DNA from: Sulfurovum sp.
Lineage (GTDB): Bacteria > Campylobacterota > Campylobacteria > Campylobacterales > Sulfurovaceae
Length of the DNA stretch: 64,000 nt
Assembly (NCBI GenBank): GCA_027082955.1
Contig: JALWTA010000045.1
Location: 44,493 to 108,492 of the forward strand
Reading direction: 5' to 3'
A program made the position numbers and the translations under genes. The notes beneath the pieces were generated by a model, which had not been told where the DNA came from, searched no databases, and saw only the letters and a program-made list of their open reading frames with translations. This document shows, piece by piece, positions 8,918 to 17,731 of the stretch (the first letter of the stretch is position 1; each line of letters opens with the position of its first letter).

Positions 8918-9970
8918 ATGAGCGGCATCTTCCCCGATAAACCCCGTTTTAGCGAATATGTACTTGCGAGGCTGATAGCAGTTGCAGTAGGATTGTCTGT
9001 TCTGTTTGTAGCAGCGTTGATACTGCTGGATACGGACAGCCACACAGCCACAGTAGCCCTGTTGATGACCGGTACGGCAATGATCTTTTTCGGTATTGCA
9101 ATCTACCGTGGCGCAAAACAGATAGAAAAGAAACTGGAGCGCATCAATACCTATCTGACCGATTTTGATACGCTTGAGAGCAGTTCGAACAGAACCCATT
9201 TCTTTACAAGAGAGTTCGAAACACTAAACTACAATCTGTTCAAGACCTTGAAAAAAGCTAAAAAACGTGAAGATATCAAACAGCGCTACAATGCAAAGCT
9301 GAAGCTGAAAAACCGGCAGAGAGCCGATATGATCTCTGCAATCGCACATGAGTTCAGAAATCCTGTTGCAGCGATCATGGGATATTCCCAGACACTGCAT
9401 GAAGATCCCCATATTCCTCCGGCACTTCAGGAAAAGTTTCTTGAGAAAATTTACCGCAACGGCAATAAAATAGAAGCCCTTCTAGGAAGACTTGTGCTTT
9501 GGAACAAGTTTGAAAGCGGCGAAACCACGTTGCACAAAAGCCGTTTTGATCTTGTAGCGCTTGCAGAAGATGTCCGCTCGGCACTGCTGGAAAAGTATAA
9601 GGGAAGAGAAGTCTCCATAGAGGGAAGCAGATGTATTGTGGAGGCGGACAGAACGCTTATTGAAGTGGTTTTGAAAAATCTTGTCGAGAATGCTTTGAAA
9701 TACTCAAAAGGTACGGTAGAAGTAACGGTTGGTACAGATAGCAGTGTTGCTGTGAAAGATTTCGGAACAGGCATTCCGGAAAAAGACCTGACCAAGATCA
9801 CCAAAAAATTCTATAGAGCAGGTACCCATACATGGGATAACTCCATGGGACTTGGACTTTCCATTGTCAAGACGATCCTGAAACTGCACGGATCCTCCTT
9901 ACATATTCAGAGCAAATTACATGAAGGATCCTGCTTTAGTTTTGCGCTCCCTCCTTTAATTGACGAATAA
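8918..9970 (+). CDS. membrane sensor histidine kinase (orphan)
   Basis: A 350-residue two-component sensor. Two membrane segments (about 16-38 and 42-64) have almost no periplasmic loop between them, so it probably senses within the membrane or cytoplasm. A linker helix leads to the HisKA domain with phosphoacceptor H144 (HEFRNP). The ATPase domain follows: N box NLVENALKYSKG, G1 box DFGTGIPEKDL, and GLGLSIVKTIL. No response regulator is adjacent, so its partner is encoded elsewhere. An AT-rich hairpin with a T run follows immediately. Confidence 0.9.
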   Translation: MSGIFPDKPRFSEYVLARLIAVAVGLSVLFVAALILLDTDSHTATVALLMTGTAMIFFGIAIYRGAKQIEKKLERINTYLTDFDTLESSSNRTHFFTREFETLNYNLFKTLKKAKKREDIKQRYNAKLKLKNRQRADMISAIAHEFRNPVAAIMGYSQTLHEDPHIPPALQEKFLEKIYRNGNKIEALLGRLVLWNKFESGETTLHKSRFDLVALAEDVRSALLEKYKGREVSIEGSRCIVEADRTLIEVVLKNLVENALKYSKGTVEVTVGTDSSVAVKDFGTGIPEKDLTKITKKFYRAGTHTWDNSMGLGLSIVKTILKLHGSSLHIQSKLHEGSCFSFALPPLIDE

Positions 9971-9993
9971 AATATGTTTTAAAATATTTTTTT
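9969..9993 (+). terminator. AT-rich terminator-like hairpin after the histidine kinase
   Basis: AAAATAT (9969-9975) pairs with ATATTTT (9984-9990) around an eight-base loop and runs into further Ts. The stem is all A:T, so it is weak. It marks the end of the 6.6-10 kb run. Confidence 0.45.
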
Positions 9994-10215
9994 CATCAAT
10001 CATTCATTTTTTTGATTACAAGAATGAGCATGATTGAATGTATCCTCTCAAGTTGTATCAAATCGTACCTTTTTACGCATTATTTCACAAAAACGACTTT
10101 TTCTATAAAAACTCATTGAAAGTTAACGCTTCATGTAATACAATAAAAGCGTATTATATATACTTATTCTATAAAGGGTGAGTAATATAAGGATAAAAAT
10201 TCTCAAGGAGGAAGT
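9994..10215 (+). promoter_or_regulatory. upstream region of the molybdoenzyme operon
   Basis: An AT-rich gene-free stretch of about 220 bases before the Fe-S subunit gene. TATAAA near 10170 preceded by a TTATTC-type stretch is a possible core promoter, and a strong AAGGAGG ribosome site lies at about 10205. I see no clear palindromic operator. Confidence 0.35.
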
Positions 10216-10959
10216 ATGAAACTAGGTTTCTTAGTTGACCTGAACCTGTGTATGGGTTGTAAGGGTTGTGAAGTGGCTTGTAAAGTCGAAAACGAAGTGC
10301 CGCTCGGCTCTTGGCGTCTACGCGTTAAATATATTGATATCGGGACATTCCCCGAAACGTCAAGATCGTTCACACCGCTTCGCTGTAACCACTGTGAAAG
10401 CGCACCGTGTGAGCGTATTTGTCCTGTATCGGCATTGCATTATCTGGAAAACGGTATTGTCAATGTTGACAGCTCAAGATGTATCGGTTGTGCTGGATGT
10501 ATGATGGCATGTCCATATGGTGCTATCTATATGGATCCTGAGACCAATACGGCTGACAAGTGTACCTACTGTGCGCACCGTATCGAAAGCGGTATGATGC
10601 CTGCGTGTGTGGTTATCTGTCCTGTTCAGGCGAACATCTTCGGTGACCTCGATGATGATAACAGTCATATCTCACGCTATATTATGGAACATCAGGGTGC
10701 TGTACAGGTACGTAAACCTGAAAAGAACACAACACCAAAACACTTCTATGTCGGCGGTGGTAACCAGACACTCAATCCGCTTGCACAGCAGCGTCTTGAA
10801 GGGTATAACCTCTTTAACAACATCACACATCTCAAGCAGATAGGTGATCCGCATGAGAGCGTGATTGGAAGGTTCCTTGAGCCGTTTGAAAGTGAAGAGA
10901 AACTCGATAACAGAAGCTTTATCGATTTTGACAACGATAATTACAAAGGAGGTCACTAA
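10216..10959 (+). CDS. molybdoenzyme electron-transfer subunit with four [4Fe-4S] clusters
   Basis: A 247-residue polyferredoxin of the PsrB/DmsB/TtrB type. Four cysteine groups are visible: CMGCKGCEVACK near the N-terminus, CNHCESAPCERICP, CIGCAGCMMACP and CTYCAHRIESGMMPACVVICP in two halves. It has no signal peptide of its own and would be exported bound to the Tat-targeted catalytic subunit. It passes electrons between the membrane quinone subunit and the molybdenum subunit. AAGGAGG precedes the ATG. Its stop codon overlaps the start of the next gene by one base. Confidence 0.92.
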   Translation: MKLGFLVDLNLCMGCKGCEVACKVENEVPLGSWRLRVKYIDIGTFPETSRSFTPLRCNHCESAPCERICPVSALHYLENGIVNVDSSRCIGCAGCMMACPYGAIYMDPETNTADKCTYCAHRIESGMMPACVVICPVQANIFGDLDDDNSHISRYIMEHQGAVQVRKPEKNTTPKHFYVGGGNQTLNPLAQQRLEGYNLFNNITHLKQIGDPHESVIGRFLEPFESEEKLDNRSFIDFDNDNYKGGH

Positions 10960-11906
10960 TGGTAGAACATGGCATTCATGCAACACAGGCTGTTGTAACA
11001 CTGGACGTCGCACTTCCGGGTATCATCTGGGGTTGGATGATTACTCTGAATATGTGGGCAAAATCTGTCGGTACTGGGGTGATCCTTGTCGGTGCATTCC
11101 TGCTTTACAGACATAAAAAAGATGAAATGCCCAACCTCAGATGGATGATGCCTCTAATCGCATTTATCTTCTTGAACATTTTCCTGCTCTTTACACTGGC
11201 AGACCTGCACCATCCGTATAGAATGGTAAATATCTTCCTTCATCCGCACTGGACATCTGCTATTACGGTAGGGGCATGGATGGCATCGCTCTTTACGGCA
11301 CTTGTGACAGTAATGTTGGTGATCGGCTATTTTGATGCGCATCCAAATGTCAGAAAGAATTGTGCGCTTGCCAATGCAGCACGTGCTAACAGCAGTCTGT
11401 ATGAGAAGATCTTCCCGTTTGTTGTCTTCCTCGCTATTCCGGTAACACTTTATACTGCGATCATTATGGCAGAGTCAAGTGCGAGAGAATTGTGGCAGGC
11501 ACCTTCAGAAGTGATGCAGATGATGTGGGCAGCATTGATGGCAGGTTCAGCTGGACTGATTTTGATCTCCGGCAAATGGAGCCCTGAAGCAAGACGTGAC
11601 CTTGCACTGGTATTGGCAATTGCGACTTTCTTTAGTTTCCTGATGTATATGGGTGAGTACTTCTTCTCATTCAAATCTGCAGAAGGCGAGGCAACACTGG
11701 CATATGTACATGCAGGCGGTGCTTACAATGCGGAATTCTGGTTCGGTATGGTACTTGGCTTTATCGTTCCTTTCTTCCTCGCAGTAGGCAATATGAAAAG
11801 CGACAACAAAACACTATTGAAATTCGCGGCATTGATGGCACTGATCGGACTGTACATGGCAAAAGATGTATGGCTGAAAATCCCACAAATGCTATCGTTG
11901 AGTTAA
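10959..11906 (+). CDS. NrfD/PsrC-like membrane anchor subunit
   Basis: A 315-residue polytopic membrane protein with about eight hydrophobic helices, the size and hydropathy of the NrfD/PsrC/TtrC quinone-reactive subunits. It would anchor the complex and exchange electrons with menaquinone. Charged residues within the helices (for example the LADLHHPYRM turn) are typical of quinone sites in the family. AAAGGAGGT overlaps the end of the Fe-S subunit gene, and the catalytic gene follows after 12 bases, so B-C-A form one transcript. Confidence 0.87.
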   Translation: MVEHGIHATQAVVTLDVALPGIIWGWMITLNMWAKSVGTGVILVGAFLLYRHKKDEMPNLRWMMPLIAFIFLNIFLLFTLADLHHPYRMVNIFLHPHWTSAITVGAWMASLFTALVTVMLVIGYFDAHPNVRKNCALANAARANSSLYEKIFPFVVFLAIPVTLYTAIIMAESSARELWQAPSEVMQMMWAALMAGSAGLILISGKWSPEARRDLALVLAIATFFSFLMYMGEYFFSFKSAEGEATLAYVHAGGAYNAEFWFGMVLGFIVPFFLAVGNMKSDNKTLLKFAALMALIGLYMAKDVWLKIPQMLSLS

Positions 11907-11918
11907 GGAGGAATATCT

Positions 11919-14900
11919 ATGACAAAATCAATGAAACAAGACAACAACTTTATCGAGAGTAGAAGAAGCTTCCTGAAAGGAACAGCATATTCTGTAGCGG
12001 GTGCAACACTGGCTGCAGGTGTATTCGAAACGATTGTTGAAACTCCTGCTCAGGCAGAGGACAAAAACTTTACGGCTACACCCAAAAGCCTTGCTTTCTA
12101 TCCGCCGCTGGAGCAGTGGGACAGCTTTAAGGAACTTGACGGTGATGACTGGAAACGCGGTGGTGCCGGAAGAAACGGTGTAAGAAGCGAGAAAAATCCA
12201 AACGGGATCAAAGTCAATGAGTTTATGCTCGTACCTACAGTCTGTTCAAACTGTGAAGCACAGTGTGGTCTTACCGCATGGGTTGAAGTAGGTGAATACA
12301 AGCGTACCAAGAATCCTAAAGATCTGTTTGTCAGAAAATATATGGGTAACCCGCTGCATGCAGGTTCTCGCGGACGAAACTGTGCGAAGGGGTATGCTGC
12401 CCAGACACAAATGTACGATCCGGACAGAATTCCTTTCCCTCTGAAAAGAGCACCAGGTTCCAAACGTGGTGAGGGTAAATGGGTACGTACTACATGGGAT
12501 GAAGCGATGGCGACCATCGGTAAAAAAATGCATGATACCCTTAAAAAAGGTGATGAAGTCTCCAAAAAGATGATCATGTACCATGTTGGTCGTCCAAACG
12601 AAAACGGATTTGGACATCGTATTCCTCACTCAATGGGAATTGACGGATACGATTCCCACACAAACATCTGTTCTGCAGGTGCACGTGAAGGTACTATCCA
12701 GTGGGCGAACGATGACCGTAACTCTCCGGACTGGGCAAATGCGAAACTGGTATTCCTCCAGTCTTCTCACGCGGCAGATGCGGGACACTACTTCCAGCAG
12801 TCTGCAGGGTTTATCGCAGATGCGAGAAGAAAGGGTGCTAAACTGGTCGTTATGGATCCAAGACTCTCCAACTCAGCGGGTATGGCTGACCTCTGGCTGC
12901 CTATCTGGCCAGGAACGGAAGCAGCACTCTACCTGCACCTTGCGAACAGAATTCTGAACGAGAAGGACAAGCACGGTAAAGATCTGGTAAACCATGCCTT
13001 CTTCAAGAACTGGGTCAACTGGGATCAGTTGATGAAAGACAAGAAACAACTGGCATTGATGGTCTCAAAAGGCTACATGAAGCAAGTACCTCAGGATGAG
13101 AGCTATGAAAGTTTCATTGCAATGCTTAAAGAGATCTACTCACCATACACCAAAGAGTTTGTGGTAAAAGAGTGTAAACTTGAAGGCTTTGAATACAAGC
13201 TTGACAAACTTTTCGATATGTTCATCGATGCAGGTGACAGAATTGCTACATTTATCTGGAGAGCGGGTACGATCGGTCACAGAGGAAGCTGGATGAACGC
13301 ACGTTCCGGTTTCTTCCCATTGGCACTGCGTGGCGCACTTGCAGGTAACATTGGTGGTACAGGTATGCACCACTGGCATGTTGTTTCCGTCAACGGTAAG
13401 GGTGATGCAGCAACAGTAGCAGGTGAAAGACCGCCGCGTGTTGATGTTTGGAATGAACTTGCATGGCCGCCGGAATATCCACTGAGTGCCTTTGAAATGA
13501 GTTTCATTTTGCCACATATGCTGATGGATGATGAGTGGAGAGCGAAATGGAAAGCGAAGGGACTGAAAAATATCCCTGAAAAACTTGCGGTATGGATCCC
13601 TCGTATGTACAACCCAGTATGGATCAACCCGGATGGATTCAGATGGATCGAAGCGCTGCGCCATGAGAATAAGATTGAGCTTGCGTTCAACCTCTCACCT
13701 ATGTGGTCAGAGACAAACTGGCACTGTGACTATGTTCTTCCAGTCGGTCTGGCAGGTGAGCGACATGACCAGTCATCCGAGCCTACCAAACCGGCGAAGA
13801 TCATCGCATTTAAGAACCCTGCACTGCGTGTAGCACTTGAGAAGAACGGTTGGAAGCCAAAAGATCCTGCACGTGCGACACTTGAAGCACACATGGCAGC
13901 AGGTCTTGGTGAGATTTGGGAAGAGGTAGAGTTCTGGGCAAATATCATGGTACACCATGTTGACCCTGACGGAAGCCTCGGAGTAAGAAAATACTGGGCA
14001 TCCAAAGAAGATCCAACCAGACCTGTAACGATTCCAGAGTGGTATCAGGCAGCATTTGAAAAAGTACCAAATCTGAGAAAGACAGCGAAACTGAAGTATC
14101 CTAACTCAAAATATCCTAACTATGAGATGATGAGAGATATGGGTACATGGCTCGAAGAGGACAACATCTTCAGACCACAGGAAAAACCGCTGAAAAAGGT
14201 TGGAGACAAATATGTCGCTCACGGACATGAGTATGATGCCAGTGAAGTTGAAAAAGACGAATATGGCACATTGCTGGTTGAAGACCATGTCTTCGGCGGT
14301 AAAAAAGCCATTGGTGTGGAAGTAGACGGCAAGATCGTTGAAGGATGGCATACTCTTAGCCGTAAACTTGAGTTCTACTCAAAATGGCTTGCAGAGTGGA
14401 AGTGGCCAGAGTATGCGATACCAATCTATCCAAGAAACGCAAAAGAGCGTAAAGAGATGGTACACCTTGTCACACAGGTACACCACGACTTTATGCAAAA
14501 AGACAATGAGTTTGCATTGAACACAGTCTTCAGACTGCCGTACAACATTCATACACGTTCAGCAAACTCCAAACACCTGATGGAGATCTCTCAGAACCAT
14601 AACCCTGTATGGATCTCTACAGCAGATGCAAAACGTCTTGGCATCAAGCGTGGCGATGCGATCAAGGTAACCATCGAAGATACTGTTTCCGGACTTGAAT
14701 CTGGTCACTTCATCGCGATGGCAGTACCGACAGAAGGATGTCTGCCAGGCGTACTGCATATGTCACACCATGCGGGTCGTTGGAAGCTGAAAAATGCAGT
14801 TGAGATCCCTGGCTTCAAACACAAGCTTGGGGTACTGGGACTTGGTGCACCGCTCTTTGAGATGACCATGGATGGTAAAGTAGGTACTATGAAGCCAAAA

Positions 14901-15272
14901 CAAGGCATCAAAGAGGGGATGGAGCTGCGTAAAGATACATGGCAGTTCAAAGAGTACAACAAAGACCTTGACAATATTTGGTGGGATGGACTCAGTGGTG
15001 CATGGCAAAATGCCGTTGCAGCGACACATCCGGATCCTATCGGTGGTAACCATGCATGGCATCAGAAAGTCCGCATCGAAAAAGCAGGACCAAACGATAC
15101 CATCGGTGATATCTGGGTGAACTATGAGAACAACTTTAAAGTCTATCAGGCTTGGAGAGACAAATTGACACGTCCTCTCGCCCCTGGTGACAAACTCAGA
15201 CGTCCAGTTCACATTAAACGTCCGGCGGTACCGTTGACACTCAAAGCATACTCAGTCGAAATTACCGGCTGA
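11919..15272 (+). CDS. Tat-exported molybdopterin oxidoreductase, catalytic subunit (PsrA/SreA/TtrA-like, substrate unknown)
   Basis: A 1117-residue DMSO-reductase-family enzyme. A Tat signal (SRRSFLKG at 14-21, then a hydrophobic stretch and an Ala-x-Ala end) directs it to the periplasm. One [4Fe-4S] cluster is bound by C109, C112, C116 and C155. The likely molybdenum ligand is C251 in HTNICSAGAREG, which puts it with the polysulfide, tetrathionate and arsenate type rather than Asp- or Ser-ligated enzymes. It is much longer than PsrA/PhsA (about 750) and somewhat longer than TtrA (about 1020). The pterin-binding end (RSANSKHLMEI, then RLGIKRGDAIKVTI) is intact. Sulfur, polysulfide or another sulfur oxyanion is the reasonable guess given the likely host; sequence alone does not settle it. 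Confidence 0.9.
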   Translation: MTKSMKQDNNFIESRRSFLKGTAYSVAGATLAAGVFETIVETPAQAEDKNFTATPKSLAFYPPLEQWDSFKELDGDDWKRGGAGRNGVRSEKNPNGIKVNEFMLVPTVCSNCEAQCGLTAWVEVGEYKRTKNPKDLFVRKYMGNPLHAGSRGRNCAKGYAAQTQMYDPDRIPFPLKRAPGSKRGEGKWVRTTWDEAMATIGKKMHDTLKKGDEVSKKMIMYHVGRPNENGFGHRIPHSMGIDGYDSHTNICSAGAREGTIQWANDDRNSPDWANAKLVFLQSSHAADAGHYFQQSAGFIADARRKGAKLVVMDPRLSNSAGMADLWLPIWPGTEAALYLHLANRILNEKDKHGKDLVNHAFFKNWVNWDQLMKDKKQLALMVSKGYMKQVPQDESYESFIAMLKEIYSPYTKEFVVKECKLEGFEYKLDKLFDMFIDAGDRIATFIWRAGTIGHRGSWMNARSGFFPLALRGALAGNIGGTGMHHWHVVSVNGKGDAATVAGERPPRVDVWNELAWPPEYPLSAFEMSFILPHMLMDDEWRAKWKAKGLKNIPEKLAVWIPRMYNPVWINPDGFRWIEALRHENKIELAFNLSPMWSETNWHCDYVLPVGLAGERHDQSSEPTKPAKIIAFKNPALRVALEKNGWKPKDPARATLEAHMAAGLGEIWEEVEFWANIMVHHVDPDGSLGVRKYWASKEDPTRPVTIPEWYQAAFEKVPNLRKTAKLKYPNSKYPNYEMMRDMGTWLEEDNIFRPQEKPLKKVGDKYVAHGHEYDASEVEKDEYGTLLVEDHVFGGKKAIGVEVDGKIVEGWHTLSRKLEFYSKWLAEWKWPEYAIPIYPRNAKERKEMVHLVTQVHHDFMQKDNEFALNTVFRLPYNIHTRSANSKHLMEISQNHNPVWISTADAKRLGIKRGDAIKVTIEDTVSGLESGHFIAMAVPTEGCLPGVLHMSHHAGRWKLKNAVEIPGFKHKLGVLGLGAPLFEMTMDGKVGTMKPKQGIKEGMELRKDTWQFKEYNKDLDNIWWDGLSGAWQNAVAATHPDPIGGNHAWHQKVRIEKAGPNDTIGDIWVNYENNFKVYQAWRDKLTRPLAPGDKLRRPVHIKRPAVPLTLKAYSVEITG

Positions 15273-15282
15273 TGCATCGCTT

Positions 15283-15304
15283 ATGGCGGAGACCTCTCCG
15301 CCAT
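15283..15304 (+). terminator. strong hairpin after the catalytic subunit gene
   Basis: A perfect 10-bp stem, ATGGCGGAGA (15283-15292) with TCTCCGCCAT (15295-15304), ten bases after the stop codon. No T run follows, so it may protect the 3' end of the B-C-A message or attenuate rather than end transcription. Confidence 0.6.
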
Positions 15305-15346
15305 CTACACTATAAAACTTTCCAGATAAATTCATTTCTCATCAAG

Positions 15347-15472
15347 TTGCATTTATCTTGAAAGTGGTATAGTTCCCAAATCTCTCGATAGAAACGCTCT
15401 TGCTGGGAACGGCATATTTTCTATTGTGTGATGCGGGTAACCTGCCAACAAAATCACCCCAAGGGACGCTAG
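15347..15472 (+). promoter_or_regulatory. promoter and possibly structured leader of the TorD-like gene
   Basis: TTGCAT (15347-15352) and TATAGT (15368-15373) form a plausible promoter inside the cluster. The roughly 95-base leader that follows can fold: GTTCCC with GGGAAC (about 15373-15378 and 15405-15410) and a small GCGGG/CCTGC hairpin (about 15433-15445). No known riboswitch consensus could be matched with confidence. Confidence 0.4.
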
Positions 15473-16120
15473 ATGGAACAACTCAAACAGGAACTGGAGA
15501 ATCGAATTGCACTTTATGCATTGATCTCCAGACTGATGATCACAGAAGTGACTGAATCATTTTTGGAAACACTTGAAAAGGATGAACATATCTATAATAT
15601 GTTCCCACATTACAAAACATGGTCTAAACGCAAGGATTTGTCAACAAAAGAGCTGATAGAACAGTACTACAATGTAGATTTTGCCAATCTTTTCCTCATG
15701 CACCTCGTACCTTATGAAAGCTTCTATGTCAGAGATGACCAGATGATTGACAGTGGGAAAGGCAATCCTGTGATTGAACTCTATGATGCGCTTGATTTTA
15801 GGGTTGAGCTTGAAAAAGCACGCGTGGTCAGCGGTGACCACATTGGTGTCGAGCTTGAATTTATGTATATGCTGTGTAACGCACAGCTTAAAGCGCTTGA
15901 AGCAAATGACAAAGCAGGTATTTGCGAACTGTTCCAGATACAAAAAGGATTCCTTCGAGACCACCTCCTTGAATGGGCACCGATGTTCCTCATCAATGCA
16001 AAGCGTGAATCGCGCACGCCGCTGTATCATGACGGGGCAGAGTTGACATTGGAATTTTTGCTGAGTGACTATGAGTATGTCAATGACAGACTTGAAGACT
16101 TCTGTGCGGATGTAGCATAA
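15473..16120 (+). CDS. TorD/DmsD-family molybdoenzyme chaperone
   Basis: A 215-residue, largely helical cytoplasmic protein. The segment VDFANLFLMHLVPYESFYVRDD matches the core TorD-family signature (an E/D-Y/F-x-x-L-F block followed by P-Y-E-S). Such chaperones bind the Tat signal and apo-form of one molybdoenzyme and hold it back until the cofactor is inserted. Its place just after the catalytic subunit makes that enzyme the natural client. It has its own possible promoter. The ribosome site (AAGGGACG) is weak. Confidence 0.85.
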   Translation: MEQLKQELENRIALYALISRLMITEVTESFLETLEKDEHIYNMFPHYKTWSKRKDLSTKELIEQYYNVDFANLFLMHLVPYESFYVRDDQMIDSGKGNPVIELYDALDFRVELEKARVVSGDHIGVELEFMYMLCNAQLKALEANDKAGICELFQIQKGFLRDHLLEWAPMFLINAKRESRTPLYHDGAELTLEFLLSDYEYVNDRLEDFCADVA

Positions 16121-16123
16121 GTG

Positions 16124-17248
16124 ATGAGACTGCATTTCGATACTGCGCTGTGCGTGCGTGCCGCAAGCAAATTTTCAAACTGTACAAAATGTGCGGATGC
16201 CACAGAGGGGATTGTGCGCATTGAGGAGCAACTTCCGGTCTTTGCCAAGGGTACGGGCGTGGAAGCATCTGCCTGTGTGGGTGCGTGTCCTACTGAAGCG
16301 TTTTCACTTTCAGATTTTTCAGTTACTGAGTTCTTTTTTACCTTCCTTGAGAGTAAAGTACGCCTTGTATCCAGAAAGATCAATGTTCCCTGTCTGTCTG
16401 TCTTGAGCGTAGAACACCTGATCTCTCTGGCACTTGCCAGTGACGAGCCTGTTGTACTCGATCTGAACGACTATGAACTCGGTACGCACCTGTATCAGGT
16501 GATCGCAGAACGGATCGAAGAGGCGAATTTCGTACTCTCTACCATCTCTGATAAAGCACTTGAAGTCAATACGGATATTTCTGAAACAAAGAGCAATATA
16601 CCGTTAGAGAGTGATGAACAGGAAGATCTGGTACCTGACCGTCGCCAGTTTTTGAGAAATACGGCATCGATCAAAGGCGTCATGAAGCAGAAGAAAGCAT
16701 TTGATGATGCGGTAGAAGCAGATGAAATGCACCATTTTGAGATCGATGCATCGATGACAGAGAAGATTCGCAACAAACATCTCCCTGATAAGCGAAAGAT
16801 TCTGTTTACCACACTCAAACATACAAAAAAACCGGAAAACTACGAAGTTTTGGCAGAAGAGGACATCTCTTTTGTATCACAGAAGTTTGTGGAAGAGAGC
16901 TGCAACAACTGCCAGATATGCTACCGTATCTGTCCGACCGGTGCGCTCAGCTCAGATGCAAAGTTTTCGCTTATCCATTTTGACGCGATGCTCTGTGTCA
17001 AATGCCGTTTGTGCCATGATGTCTGTGAACCAGATGCCATTAAGCTCCAACCGGGCTTTGAGACCAAAGAGTTTTTTGACCAGACGCAGCGTACACTGGC
17101 GGCATTCAATGTAAGACGATGCGATGAGTGCGGCAACTACTTTACCTCACTTGAGGGGGAACGTACATGCCCACGATGTACGATTGAAGAGGAAGAGGCA
17201 ATGTTCCTGCACGAAAATGCAAAGAAAATGAAAGGGGAGGAGTCATAG
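16124..17248 (+). CDS. polyferredoxin-like Fe-S protein with C-terminal zinc-ribbon-type motif
   Basis: A 374-residue protein with three parts. The N-terminal 50 residues have an irregular ferredoxin-like pattern (NCTKC, then CVGACP). Residues about 265-315 hold two canonical [4Fe-4S] sites (CNNCQICYRICP and CVKCRLCHDVCEP). The end has CDECG and CPRC, a zinc-ribbon or rubredoxin-like pair. The middle is acidic and helical and contains DRRQFLRNTA, which resembles a twin-arginine motif but has no hydrophobic core after it. No membrane segment is seen. GTG 16121 directly before ATG 16124 is an alternative start. It probably serves assembly of, or electron transfer to, the molybdoenzyme; exact role unknown. 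Confidence 0.75.
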   Translation: MRLHFDTALCVRAASKFSNCTKCADATEGIVRIEEQLPVFAKGTGVEASACVGACPTEAFSLSDFSVTEFFFTFLESKVRLVSRKINVPCLSVLSVEHLISLALASDEPVVLDLNDYELGTHLYQVIAERIEEANFVLSTISDKALEVNTDISETKSNIPLESDEQEDLVPDRRQFLRNTASIKGVMKQKKAFDDAVEADEMHHFEIDASMTEKIRNKHLPDKRKILFTTLKHTKKPENYEVLAEEDISFVSQKFVEESCNNCQICYRICPTGALSSDAKFSLIHFDAMLCVKCRLCHDVCEPDAIKLQPGFETKEFFDQTQRTLAAFNVRRCDECGNYFTSLEGERTCPRCTIEEEEAMFLHENAKKMKGEES

Positions 17249-17249
17249 T

Positions 17250-17720
17250 ATGCAGCCTCACGAAATAAAACCCGATACTAAACTGTGTACCATTTTGGGC
17301 TATAATGCGCAGACAGGCTATAGCCGAAAATTTTTTAACAAAATCCTCAAAGAAGCGGGGATTAATGCTACCGGTATTGCGCTGAATATAGGAGATGAAC
17401 ATTTTGAGTTTACTATGGGAAGCGTAGGTGCTTCAAAAGTGGACAAAATGATTATCGAAAAAGAGTTTGCACAGAAAGCAGTTCCCTTTTGTGACCAGTT
17501 GAATGTAACGGCGCAAAGAGAGGGACGTGTAGATTTTGTGGAGATCGAGTCAGGGAAGGTACATGGCTACTGTCTGGATGATGATGCCAGAGCATTGTTT
17601 GATGCGCCTGAATTTCTGGATGATCAGATTTTGTTTGTTGCAAAGATGATGCTGATTGCCAACCGATGGTTCGATGCACCGATCGATACAGACCGTATTC
17701 CGTTGCTGATAGCACAATAA
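17250..17720 (+). CDS. unknown protein with faint similarity to the shikimate dehydrogenase substrate domain
   Basis: A 156-residue soluble protein I cannot name. It starts one base after the preceding stop. The run TILGYNAQTGYSRKFFNKIL, followed by AGINATGIALNI, has the layout of the AroE N-terminal domain (G-x-P-x-x-x-S-x-S-P-x-x-H-N, then helix and strand). Further on, DQLNVTAQREGRVDFVEI and GKVHGYCLDDDA resemble the AroE NTV and GYNTD blocks. Key shikimate contacts are changed and the NADP-binding half is missing. If related, it is a repurposed binding domain. Its place between a polyferredoxin and another unknown gene suggests a role in the molybdoenzyme cluster. Confidence 0.6.
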   Translation: MQPHEIKPDTKLCTILGYNAQTGYSRKFFNKILKEAGINATGIALNIGDEHFEFTMGSVGASKVDKMIIEKEFAQKAVPFCDQLNVTAQREGRVDFVEIESGKVHGYCLDDDARALFDAPEFLDDQILFVAKMMLIANRWFDAPIDTDRIPLLIAQ

Positions 17721-17731
17721 AAGAGGAGAGA

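Noticed and set aside
13140..13664. Antisense frame inside the molybdoenzyme catalytic gene
   Set aside because: Shadow of a highly conserved coding region; no start signals.
10216..15272. Tetrathionate reductase TtrBCA, suggested by the B-C-A gene order
   Set aside because: The catalytic subunit does not read like TtrA in the cofactor and signal regions as I know them, the Fe-S subunit has no Tat signal, and no ttrRS lies nearby; order alone is not enough.
10216..15272. Cytoplasmic sulfite dehydrogenase SoeABC
   Set aside because: The catalytic subunit has a clear Tat signal and the gene order differs.
15411..15472. c-di-GMP-I (GEMM) riboswitch, suggested by GGGTAACC and AAGGGACGC
   Set aside because: The pieces are in the wrong order and the conserved core between them is missing.
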